Source of the DNA: Bacteroidales bacterium
Lineage (GTDB): Bacteria; Bacteroidota; Bacteroidia; Bacteroidales; WCHB1-69
Direction: 5' to 3'
Assembly: GCA_024400715.1 (NCBI GenBank)
Contig: JAKSMH010000010.1
Span: forward strand, 1-11,635
DNA length: 11,635 nt
The translations under genes and the position numbers were made by a program. Positions within the stretch are counted from its first letter, which is position 1, and each line of letters opens with the position of its first letter. The notes under the pieces are model-generated. The model saw only the letters and a program-made list of their open reading frames with translations. It was not told where the DNA came from and made no database searches. Of this stretch, positions 1 through 6,606 are shown piece after piece.

Positions 1-99
1 ACTGCTGAAGAATACCATCAGGACTATTTGGACAAAAACCCCAATGGCTATTGCCATTTGAGTAGTGGTATTTTTGAATGGATAAAACAGCGGCAATAG
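1..99 (+). CDS. msrA: Peptide-methionine (S)-S-oxide reductase MsrA, C-terminal fragment cut by window edge
   Basis: An open frame enters from the left edge and ends with TAG at 97-99, giving 32 residues. It contains the block [18 protein letters not shown], which is the C-terminal signature of MsrA, the enzyme that reduces methionine-S-sulfoxide in proteins and free methionine using thioredoxin. The Cys in the YCH stretch is at the place of a resolving cysteine in the family; the catalytic GCFW cysteine would lie in the missing N-terminal part. The protein ends about 14 residues after YCH with a basic tail (IKQRQ), so there is no fused MsrB domain downstream. It reads in the same direction as mutS2, but mutS2 has its own promoter box, so co-transcription is not required. 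Identification rests on motif recognition of a short fragment and is still fairly secure. Confidence 0.85.
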   Translation, partial: TAEEYHQDYLDKNPNGYCHLSSGIFEWIKQRQ

Positions 100-104
100 G
101 GAAA

Positions 105-120
105 GTCACTATAACGTGAC
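105..120 (+). other. Small hairpin between msrA and mutS2
   Basis: GTCAC (105-109) and GTGAC (116-120) form a 5-bp stem around a 6-nt loop, 5 bp after the msrA stop. No T-tract follows directly, so it is at best a weak terminator or 3'-end stabilising hairpin for msrA. Its position is the main reason for listing it. Confidence 0.25.
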
Positions 121-147
121 AAATCGCTGTTGTTACACTTTTATTTG

Positions 148-155
148 TAATTTTG
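148..155 (+). promoter_or_regulatory. Bacteroidota-type promoter (-7 box) for mutS2
   Basis: TAATTTTG matches the phylum's -7 consensus TAnnTTTG exactly, and is preceded by TG and followed by CA. A TTG lies at 130-132, only 15 bp upstream, shorter than the usual spacing of about 19, so the -33 element is doubtful. The inferred transcription start near 161 gives a leader of about 13 nt to the ATG at 174. The box also overlaps the upstream TTG codon at 153, which argues against that codon as the start. Confidence 0.6.
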
Positions 156-173
156 CATTCTAATTTTCAATTA

Positions 174-2627
174 ATGATTTATCCTGCGACATTTGAAGAA
201 AAAATCGGCTTCGACCATATTCGGCAATACATTAAATCTCATTGTATCAGCGATATGGGAAAAGAAATGGTGGACGAGCTTTCCTATTCATCCTCTTTTG
301 ACGAAATTGAACGATGGCTTCAAGAAACCAATGAATTCAAGCAGGTTTTATCATTTGAAGACCCGTTTCCCGCACAAGACTATTACGATCTTCGTGAAGT
401 TTTGTCACGCATCCGGATTGAAGGCACCTTTATTGAGTTGGATGAATTGGCCGCATTACGGGCCTTCATCAACGCGATCATTCAGATTTTTGTCTATTTC
501 AAAATCAGAAAAGAAGATAATAAATTCCCCAGACTTTGGGCCATCTGCCAAGACATTCTGCCAGAAAAGGGCATCGTGGAGGCCATCAACAAAATTCTTG
601 ACCCCAAAGGGCAGTTAAGAGACAATGCTTCCGACGAACTTCGCCGCATCAAAAGCGAAATCAATCGCATTTCAGGGGAAGCGGACCGGCGTATTCGCAA
701 ACTGCTCAATGCCGCAAAACAGGACGGCATTGCCAAGGAAGATGCGGAAATGACTGTTCGGAACGGCCGCCTCTGCATCCCGGTTTCGGCCCAATTCAAA
801 CGCCGCCTCAAGGGCTTTGTCCACGATGAATCGGCCACGGGGCAAACGGTGTTTATTGAACCCGCGGAAGTTTTTGACGCCAACAATGAAATTAAAGACT
901 TGCTCAACGCCCAACACAGGGAAATCATCCGAATCCTGACGGAAATCACCAATGCTATCAGGCCTTCTATCGATAATCTTTTATGGGGACATCAATTTCT
1001 TGGCCACATCGATTTTATTCGCGCCAAAGCGTTGTTCGCCATTGACATTGATGCCAACTTACCGCACATTTTCGACCATTGCACCATCAACTGGCACAAC
1101 GCCATTCATCCACTTTTATTTTTGAATTTCAAAGGAAGCGGAAAGAAAGTACAGGCATTGGACATCAAATTATCGGCAGATGAACGTATTTTGATTATTT
1201 CCGGTCCCAACGCAGGCGGCAAATCCGTGTGTTTGAAAAGCATTGGTTTACTGCAATATATGTTACAATGCGGTTTATTGGTTTCTATGGCCGACACCTC
1301 CGATATGGGTATTTTCCAGGATTTTTTCATCGATATGGGAGATGAACAATCCATTGAAAACGACCTGAGCACCTACAGTTCGCACCTGACCAATGCCAAG
1401 GTGATGGTGGAAAATCTAGACGAAAAATCGCTGTTTTTAATTGACGAATTTGGTTCCGGCACCGACCCGCTTCCTGGTGGAGCGATGGCCGAATCCCTAT
1501 TGGAAGCCATGTACGACAAAGGTGCTTTCGGCGTCATCACTACCCATTACGGCAATCTGAAACTATTCCCGGACAACCACCCCCAAGCGATAAACGGCGC
1601 GATGATGTTTGATATGACGGCGATGAAGCCCTTGTTCAAATTAAAAATGGGAAAGCCTGGCAGTTCTTTCACCTACGAAATTGCCAAAGCCATCGGTCTC
1701 CCACAAGAAATCATCAGCCAAGCAGTCAACAAAACAGGCACGGCACAAATCGATTACGAAAAAAAGTTGGAGCAAATCGACAACGAGAAAATGGAAATCG
1801 ACAAAATGCTGCGACTGGTCAATTCCGCAGATGACCAACTGGCCCAGATGATTACCGAATACGGTGAAAAATTTTCAGAATTGGAAAAACACCGCAAAGA
1901 CATCATTCAAAAAGCCAAGAATCAGGCCAACAGCATTATTGAAAGTGCCAACAAGGTTATCGAAAAAACCATTCGGGAAATCAAAGAACACAAAGCCGAT
2001 TCCAATAAGACCAAGCAGGCCCGCCAAAATATTTCTAAACTAAAAGAAGAATTTTCAAAGGAAATAGAATCCATTGAAAACGAACCGGTAGTTAAACCGA
2101 TAGTTCCGATTCATAAACCCAAACCCCAGGTCAAGAAACAGGAAATCGTCGAAGGCAACACTTTGCACGTGGGAGATTCCGTTTTTATGGCCGATACGCA
2201 AATCGTAGGCGAAGTTACCCAACTCAATGGCGACGACATTACCATTTCCTTCAATTCCGTATCTTTTAGGACGACTAAGAGTAAAGTTACCAAAATCAGC
2301 AAACGCGAAGCCCGTACGGTTCAACGCAACGGCATCAAGTTGGACGGTGGTTCCTTGGCCGACGCAATGAACAAGAAAGTTGCCCAATTCGACAGCACGA
2401 TGGATATGCGCGGGATGCGTGCCGACGAAGCCATTCAAGCCCTCGAGCCCTATTTGGACGAAGCCGTATTATTGAGTATTCATCAAGTTAAGTTATTACA
2501 CGGCAAAGGAAACGGCATTTTACGACACGTCATCCGTCAATATTTGGCTAAGCGAAAAGAAGTAAAATCATTTAACGACGAAGCACTGGAACTTGGAGGC
2601 AGCGGCATCACCGTCGTAACTTTATAA
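174..2627 (+). CDS. mutS2: MutS2 family ATPase with C-terminal Smr domain (ribosome rescue / recombination control)
   Basis: The protein has 817 residues, normal for MutS2. It lacks the mismatch-recognition domain of MutS and begins directly with the core/clamp region (about 1-330). The ABC-type ATPase follows: Walker A GPNAGGKS at about 344-351, the STYSSHL segment, and Walker B ending in LIDEFGSGTDP with D424 and E425. A long charged coiled coil covers about 510-640. A Pro/Lys linker and a small beta-rich (KOW/SH3-like) segment come next, then the Smr domain (about 742-817) with MDMRGMR and HGKGNG motifs, the usual endonuclease signature. In characterised relatives MutS2 acts on branched DNA to limit recombination, or on collided ribosomes; which applies here cannot be read from sequence. 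ATG at 174 is chosen over the in-frame TTG at 153 because the TTG lies inside the promoter box and family members begin MIYP. gldD follows 15 bp downstream. Confidence 0.95.
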   Translation: MIYPATFEEKIGFDHIRQYIKSHCISDMGKEMVDELSYSSSFDEIERWLQETNEFKQVLSFEDPFPAQDYYDLREVLSRIRIEGTFIELDELAALRAFINAIIQIFVYFKIRKEDNKFPRLWAICQDILPEKGIVEAINKILDPKGQLRDNASDELRRIKSEINRISGEADRRIRKLLNAAKQDGIAKEDAEMTVRNGRLCIPVSAQFKRRLKGFVHDESATGQTVFIEPAEVFDANNEIKDLLNAQHREIIRILTEITNAIRPSIDNLLWGHQFLGHIDFIRAKALFAIDIDANLPHIFDHCTINWHNAIHPLLFLNFKGSGKKVQALDIKLSADERILIISGPNAGGKSVCLKSIGLLQYMLQCGLLVSMADTSDMGIFQDFFIDMGDEQSIENDLSTYSSHLTNAKVMVENLDEKSLFLIDEFGSGTDPLPGGAMAESLLEAMYDKGAFGVITTHYGNLKLFPDNHPQAINGAMMFDMTAMKPLFKLKMGKPGSSFTYEIAKAIGLPQEIISQAVNKTGTAQIDYEKKLEQIDNEKMEIDKMLRLVNSADDQLAQMITEYGEKFSELEKHRKDIIQKAKNQANSIIESANKVIEKTIREIKEHKADSNKTKQARQNISKLKEEFSKEIESIENEPVVKPIVPIHKPKPQVKKQEIVEGNTLHVGDSVFMADTQIVGEVTQLNGDDITISFNSVSFRTTKSKVTKISKREARTVQRNGIKLDGGSLADAMNKKVAQFDSTMDMRGMRADEAIQALEPYLDEAVLLSIHQVKLLHGKGNGILRHVIRQYLAKRKEVKSFNDEALELGGSGITVVTL

Positions 2628-2642
2628 TTAAAATCATTTATA

Positions 2643-3227
2643 ATGAATCGAAATATCTTATTATTCCTTTTGTTGTGCGGGGTTCTCATATTGGGTGCCT
2701 GCAACAAAAAAAACACGAACATTGCCCCAAAACCGAAAGGCTATTTCCGAATCGACTTGCCCGAACAAAGCTACAAAACCTTAGACACCACATTGCCTTT
2801 CACTATGGCCATTTCACAATATGCGGAAGCCATCATTACCCCAAAGGATTCTGGAAAAATTTGGATTGACCTGAATTATCCGCAATTCGCCGCCGAACTC
2901 AAAATGACCTATTTCCCGATTCATCAAAATCTTCGAGACAGGATGATTCAAGAACGGGAAATGGTGGAATTTCATTATGTCAAAGCCGATGACGTGGAAT
3001 ATTCCATTATCAGCGACCCCGACAGCAAGATGTTCGGCCAAATTTACGACATCAAAGGCGCCGACGTAGCCACACCGTTCCAGTTTTGGGTTAGCGATAG
3101 CACACATCATTTTTTGAGAGGATCGTTGTATTTCAACTATCCACCCAACAACGATTCCATCCAACCAGTGATTGACTTTCTACATAACGACCTGTTGGAG
3201 TTGGTCAATACCTTGGAATGGAAATAA
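2643..3227 (+). CDS. gldD: GldD-like gliding motility lipoprotein
   Basis: The 194-residue product begins with a classic type II signal peptide: hydrophobic residues 5-17, then lipobox LGAC with the acylated Cys at position 20 followed by NKKN. The mature part starts with the GldD hallmark PKGYFRIDLPE (about 30-40), and has the expected length. GldD is an envelope lipoprotein needed for gliding in Flavobacterium, where gldD lies next to gldE. Homologues also occur in non-gliding Bacteroidota, where the role is unclear, possibly support of envelope or type IX secretion-related functions. Here no gldE or other gld gene is visible, and the partner is mutS2, 15 bp upstream with no promoter-like box in the gap, so the two are probably co-transcribed. 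The TAA stop lies 2 bp from the stop codon of the convergent epimerase gene. Confidence 0.88.
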   Translation: MNRNILLFLLLCGVLILGACNKKNTNIAPKPKGYFRIDLPEQSYKTLDTTLPFTMAISQYAEAIITPKDSGKIWIDLNYPQFAAELKMTYFPIHQNLRDRMIQEREMVEFHYVKADDVEYSIISDPDSKMFGQIYDIKGADVATPFQFWVSDSTHHFLRGSLYFNYPPNNDSIQPVIDFLHNDLLELVNTLEWK

Positions 3228-3229
3228 AA

Positions 3230-4303
3230 CTACATCAAATCTCGTAACGCCGATGTAATTCGGCAAGCCGTACGACCATCGCCATACAATGATTTTGGAA
3301 AATTTGTAGTTAAAGAAGACATTTGTCGCACACAACGCAAGATATGTTCCGTCTCGGTTCCTGCCAGCAAATTTACCCCATTCTCCACCAATTCAACCCA
3401 TTCGGTCTCATTACGCAAAGTCACGCACTTCTTTTCAAAGAAATAGGCCTCTTTTTGCAAACCGCCACTGTCTGTCAGTACCAATGAACAATGTCGCAGC
3501 AAATACAACATCTCAAAATAGCCGACCGGGTCAATAAAAGTGATGTGGGAAGTATGAAACGGATAGGACAGCTCCGATAATTTTGCCTTTGTGCGAGGAT
3601 GAAGCGGGATAATAACCTGTTGATGAATCGCTATTTGTTCCAAAGTATCAAAAATAGACTGTAAAATTTGCTGATTGTCAACACTTTCGGCACGATGAAT
3701 AGTTGCCAGAACAAAATCCGAAGTCAGATCAACCTGCGGTTTTCTTGCCGAAGGGGCATAAAACAACGCCGCATCGTACATCACATCACCGCAAAGGATT
3801 ATTTTCTGCTTTGACGTATCAAGATGTTCCTTTTTCAAATTATCCACAGCGGTGGACGTAGGACAAAATAACACGTCGCTCAGCCAATCTGTATGGATTC
3901 GATTGTATTCTTCCGGCATTGAATGGTTGAAGGAACGCAAACCGGCTTCCACGTGAGCCAACTTGGTGCCCAGTTTTTTCGCCGTCTTGGCCCCTGCCAA
4001 AGTGGAATTGGTATCACCGAAAACGACCACCCAATCGGGTGATTCAGCACGCAACACGGGTTCTAATCGCTCCATCATCAAGGCAACCATATCCTGATTG
4101 GCCATCGTATGAATACCCAGATTATACTTGGGTTGAGGTATGGACATCTCTCGGAAAAACAATTCAGACATATTGTCGTCAAAATGCTGCCCCGTATGGA
4201 CCAAAATCTCATCCACATCTGCATAATCTTTCCACTGACGGCTTACCACGGCGGCCTTCACAAACTGCGGACGAGCACCCACGATAGAAACCACTTTCAT
4301 CAT
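3230..4303 (-). CDS. wecB: Non-hydrolysing UDP-N-acetylglucosamine 2-epimerase (WecB family)
   Basis: The 357-residue GT-B-fold enzyme should interconvert UDP-GlcNAc and UDP-ManNAc (or a related 2-acetamido sugar) in the cytoplasm for surface glycans. It has GARPQF at 9-14, HTGQH at 36-40, FGDTNST with D97, HVEAGLRS with E119, PEEYNR at 130-135, IHRAES with H203, PLHPR, and LTDSGGLQKEA, covering the positions of the catalytic Asp, Glu, Glu and His of E. coli WecB. The segment NETEWVELVENG near the C-terminus resembles the WbpI/WlbD branch, which epimerises UDP-2,3-diacetamido-glucuronate, so substrate is open. ATG at 4303 shares one base with the upstream TGA stop (TGATG), which suggests translational coupling; ATG at 4300 and an upstream TTG are alternatives. 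No wecC dehydrogenase is adjacent. It converges on gldD with almost no spacer. Confidence 0.9.
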   Translation of the reverse strand: MMKVVSIVGARPQFVKAAVVSRQWKDYADVDEILVHTGQHFDDNMSELFFREMSIPQPKYNLGIHTMANQDMVALMMERLEPVLRAESPDWVVVFGDTNSTLAGAKTAKKLGTKLAHVEAGLRSFNHSMPEEYNRIHTDWLSDVLFCPTSTAVDNLKKEHLDTSKQKIILCGDVMYDAALFYAPSARKPQVDLTSDFVLATIHRAESVDNQQILQSIFDTLEQIAIHQQVIIPLHPRTKAKLSELSYPFHTSHITFIDPVGYFEMLYLLRHCSLVLTDSGGLQKEAYFFEKKCVTLRNETEWVELVENGVNLLAGTETEHILRCVRQMSSLTTNFPKSLYGDGRTACRITSALRDLM

Positions 4304-4995
4304 CAATTATTTTTTATTTGTGAAGATAACCACGACAAGTCGTCCTTATAAGTAATTTTCTTATTGATCGATTCACCGCTGACAATGGCAATGGATTCTT
4401 CCGGCAAATAACGAAGCACCACGCCGCTATCGTCTGTAGGATTAAACTGGTCGTCTCTCAATCCGATTTCAAAAGCCCGCTGTATCGTTTTCTGACGAAA
4501 AGCCTGGGGCGTTTGCGCATAATACATTTGCGAACGGGGAGGAATTTCCGTCACTCGGCGATTATCCTGAGAATATAAAACCGTATCGGTGGCAGGAATC
4601 GCCACGACCGCCGCATTATGCGTTTTCATCATCGCCAAGACATCATTGATAATTTGACGAGAAACCAAAGGCCGCGCCGCATCGTGAATCAACAAGACCG
4701 CTTCCGGTCGGCAGGCATAATGACGAATAGCCGCCAAGGAAGACTGATAGCGTTCAGCACCGCCCAAAAGCACGGTTTTCAGTTTGGAGTATGCAGGATT
4801 GGCTTTAATACCATTAACAATATCCATAAAATCGGCGGAAGTCACCACGGCAATTTCATCAATATCAAGATGCTGTTGAAACTGCTCAATAGAGTATTCG
4901 ATTACCATTTTAGGACCAACGGTAACAAACTGCTTGGGGATATCTCCTCCAAGTCGTTTTCCGCTACCGGCTGCCAAAATCACTGCGATATTCAT
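4303..4995 (-). CDS. ispD/tarI: IspD/TarI-family cytidylyltransferase (MEP or ribitol-5-phosphate type)
   Basis: The 230-residue protein is a CTP-dependent nucleotidyltransferase. It has the N-terminal CTP-binding loop LAAGSGKR with PKQF (residues 7-23), HDAARPL with D105, IPATDTV with D137, QTPQAF at about 167, TDDSG, and a C-terminal KKITYKDDL. The family includes IspD, which makes CDP-methylerythritol in the MEP isoprenoid pathway, and TarI-like enzymes, which activate ribitol-5-phosphate for surface polymers. The spacing and wording of RSQMYYAQTPQAF, TDDSGVVL and ITYKDDL look closer to the TarI/capsule-cluster branch, as does the overlap with an epimerase gene for nucleotide sugars; standard pipelines would probably call it ispD. 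Family membership is secure, substrate is not. ATG at 4995 gives the canonical start MNIAVILAAG. No promoter box is visible in the 27 bp before it. Confidence 0.85.
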   Translation of the reverse strand: MNIAVILAAGSGKRLGGDIPKQFVTVGPKMVIEYSIEQFQQHLDIDEIAVVTSADFMDIVNGIKANPAYSKLKTVLLGGAERYQSSLAAIRHYACRPEAVLLIHDAARPLVSRQIINDVLAMMKTHNAAVVAIPATDTVLYSQDNRRVTEIPPRSQMYYAQTPQAFRQKTIQRAFEIGLRDDQFNPTDDSGVVLRYLPEESIAIVSGESINKKITYKDDLSWLSSQIKNN

Positions 4996-5022
4996 TAAAA
5001 ATGGTTTTTGTCAGATATCAAA

Positions 5023-5050
5023 CAAAAAACGAGAGCCCAAAACCCTCGTT
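5023..5050 (-). terminator. Intrinsic terminator downstream of tRNA-Leu
   Basis: On the minus strand AACGAGGGT pairs with GCTCTCGTT (9 bp including G-U pairs) around a TTTGG loop and runs into TTTTTT. It starts 11 nt after the mature 3' end of the tRNA and ends 27 bp before the cytidylyltransferase ATG. It probably ends most tRNA transcripts; leakage through it is one route to express the two genes that follow. Confidence 0.7.
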
Positions 5051-5060
5051 AATCCCCTCG

Positions 5061-5142
5061 TGCGGATGGGGGGACTCGAACCCCCACGGCTTACACCACT
5101 AGATCCTAAGTCTAGCGCGGCTACCAATTACGCCACATCCGC
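5061..5142 (-). tRNA. tRNA-Leu (anticodon UAG)
   Basis: The minus strand folds into a class II tRNA of 82 nt. The 7-bp acceptor pairs GCGGATG with CATCCGC, followed by discriminator A at 5061. The anticodon stem CTAGA/TCTAG encloses loop CTTAGGA with anticodon TAG at 5108-5106, reading CUN leucine codons. A long variable arm follows, and the T arm is GGGGG-TTCGAGT-CCCCC. A73 and the long variable arm are both expected of tRNA-Leu. CCA is not encoded and must be added after transcription. A terminator follows and a promoter box precedes it. Confidence 0.96.
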
Positions 5143-5160
5143 TTTCAATTTTTGAGATTG

Positions 5161-5194
5161 CAAAAATACAATTTTTTTCGCAATGCTGAACAAA
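5161..5194 (-). promoter_or_regulatory. Promoter of tRNA-Leu
   Basis: On the minus strand TTTG (5194-5191), a 22-bp spacer and TATTTTTG (5168-5161) match the phylum's -33 and -7 elements, with the spacer slightly long. The -7 box is preceded by TG and followed by CA. The inferred start lies about 13 nt before the mature tRNA 5' end. Confidence 0.6.
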
Positions 5195-5249
5195 GTTTTA
5201 AAATATTAAAAACAACATTTTCAAATGCTTTTTTTTAATAAAAATAACA

Positions 5250-5275
5250 TTTGTATTTGTTTTTTTGTATTTTTG
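5250..5275 (+). promoter_or_regulatory. Promoter of the first AAA_14 ATPase gene
   Basis: The -7 box TATTTTTG at 5268-5275 is preceded by TG and followed by CA. A TTTG at 5250-5253 is 14 bp upstream, too close for an ideal -33 element. The inferred leader to the ATG at 5291 is about 10 nt. The upstream in-frame ATG at 5225 lies before this promoter and so is unlikely to be used. The region 5143-5249 holds only the divergent tRNA promoter and AT-rich sequence. Confidence 0.55.
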
Positions 5276-5290
5276 CAGAAAAATACCACT

Positions 5291-6496
5291 ATGGAACATT
5301 CTGAAGTCAAACAATTGTATGACAATTCTTTAAGGAATATTAATGCGGTTTCCACAGATTATTTGCGCTATCTATATAAACAAATTAACTGGAAAAATCG
5401 ACTTATCGGAATTATGGGAGCGAGAGGTGTAGGTAAAACCACCTTGGTGTTGCAACATATCAAACTTGACATCCCTGAACTTTCCAAAGTCCTTTACGTC
5501 TCTATGGATGATTTATGGTTTTCTAATCATTCCGTTTTTGAGTTGGTCGAACATCACTATACGCACGGTGGAACATATATTTTCTTTGATGAAATCCACC
5601 AATGTAATCAATGGCAAACCATACTTAAAAACTTATACGATAGGTATCCTGACCTTCACATTGTTTATACTGGGTCTTCGATGTTGGAAATTGACATCCA
5701 CGGGGCTGATTTATCAAGAAGGCAACGGCTATACACCTTAGCGGGAATGTCTTTTCGGGAGTTCCTGTCTTTCGGAAACTATCTGGATTTGGCATCTTTT
5801 CCTTTGGAAGAAATATTGAAATTCCACCTTCCTATTGCTATGGAAGTAACCTCGCAGATTAAAATCATTCCTTTGTTTGAACAATATCTGAGATATGGTT
5901 ACTATCCTTATTTTGCAGAAGAAGGTGATGGATTTTACAGCCGATTGCAAAGCGCTATCAGACAAGTATTGGAAAATGACCTCCCCAAAATAGAAGATGT
6001 GTCGTTTGCAACCATCCAAAAAATAAAAAAAATGTTGATGATATTGGCTGAACGGGTTCCACAAACACCCAAGATGACGGAGTTATATAACCAGCTTGAA
6101 ACAGGTAGAGACCAGGGACAAAAAATGTTGTATCTGCTTGAAAGGGCGGGGCTCATTTCATTATTGAGCAACAAAGCAAAATCATTGAAACACCTTCCCA
6201 AACCTGATAAAATATATCTTGACAATCCCAATCTGATGTATGGTCTCAGCCAACACATCGACAAAGGAACTATCAGGGAGGTCTTTTTTAACAATCAGCT
6301 TCAAAATGCCCATCAATTGCTTCTACCTTCCAAAGGAGATTTTATGGTAGATGACAAATATCTATTTGAGATTGGGGGAAAGAGCAAAGACTACAACCAA
6401 ATAGCAGGTATCGAGAACAGTTATTTGGCTGTTGACGATACCGAATATGGCTTGGTTAACCGCATTCCATTATGGATGTTTGGACTGTTGTATTAG
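5291..6496 (+). CDS. AAA_14-type P-loop ATPase with C-terminal DUF4143/nuclease-like region
   Basis: The 401-residue protein belongs to the large AAA_14/DUF4143 group of accessory ATPases of bacteria and archaea, whose cellular role is not established. Walker A is GARGVGKTT at 43-51, Walker B YIFFDEIH with D100 and E101, and a sensor-1-like YTGSS follows near 124. The family motif MSFREFLSF lies near 155, then a helical region, and a C-terminal nuclease-like segment with a conserved Glu (REVFFNNQL), GDF and FEIGGKSK. The spacing E-x3-K departs from the usual E-x-K of PD-(D/E)XK enzymes, so cleavage activity is doubtful; the form EIGGK also occurs in other members as I recall them. ATG at 5291 is chosen because the upstream in-frame ATG precedes the promoter box. 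It is a single-gene unit between a tRNA and metG, AT-richer than its neighbours, consistent with an accessory insertion. Confidence 0.85.
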   Translation: MEHSEVKQLYDNSLRNINAVSTDYLRYLYKQINWKNRLIGIMGARGVGKTTLVLQHIKLDIPELSKVLYVSMDDLWFSNHSVFELVEHHYTHGGTYIFFDEIHQCNQWQTILKNLYDRYPDLHIVYTGSSMLEIDIHGADLSRRQRLYTLAGMSFREFLSFGNYLDLASFPLEEILKFHLPIAMEVTSQIKIIPLFEQYLRYGYYPYFAEEGDGFYSRLQSAIRQVLENDLPKIEDVSFATIQKIKKMLMILAERVPQTPKMTELYNQLETGRDQGQKMLYLLERAGLISLLSNKAKSLKHLPKPDKIYLDNPNLMYGLSQHIDKGTIREVFFNNQLQNAHQLLLPSKGDFMVDDKYLFEIGGKSKDYNQIAGIENSYLAVDDTEYGLVNRIPLWMFGLLY

Positions 6497-6531
6497 TGTC
6501 GTAAAGATTCTGACTTTGACAAATGCCAACC

Positions 6532-6556
6532 CGGTAGCACTAACATGGTGCCGCCG
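6532..6556. other. GC-rich hairpin between convergent genes
   Basis: CGGTAGCAC (6532-6540) and GTGCCGCCG (6548-6556) pair over 9 positions with one mismatch and one G-U, around a 7-nt loop. It stands out as GC-rich in an AT-rich gap. It is placed 36 bp after the ATPase stop and 51 bp from the metG stop, so it could serve transcript 3' ends from either side, although no T-tract follows on either strand. Confidence 0.4.
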
Positions 6557-6563
6557 CAAAACA

Positions 6564-6598
6564 AATAATGGGTAATAGTGAATAGGTAACAACTAACC
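6564..6598. repeat. Degenerate heptamer repeats
   Basis: Five consecutive 7-mers share a pattern: AATAATG, GGTAATA, GTGAATA, GGTAACA, ACTAACC. The middle three differ from each other at only one to three positions. The tract lies between the GC hairpin and the metG stop. It resembles short tandem heptanucleotide repeats known from intergenic regions of some bacteria, but with few degenerate copies chance is possible. Confidence 0.4.
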
Positions 6599-6606
6599 AG
6601 TACTTG

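Noticed and set aside
153..173. TTG at 153 as the mutS2 start
   Set aside because: It lies inside the -7 promoter box, and the first family-conserved residues begin at the ATG at 174.
2055..2438. Open frame of 127 codons antisense to the 3' part of mutS2
   Set aside because: No family features; mutS2 is well supported across the whole interval.
5143..5290. Possible integration site at tRNA-Leu for the adjacent ATPase gene
   Set aside because: The ATPase lies at the 5' side of the tRNA, no duplicated tRNA 3' end is visible, and there is no integrase in the window.
6497..6568. In-frame extension of the first ATPase after its TAG stop, ending at TAA
   Set aside because: About 23 open codons are expected by chance, and the ATPase C-terminus is complete; the stretch contains the GC hairpin instead of a protein motif.
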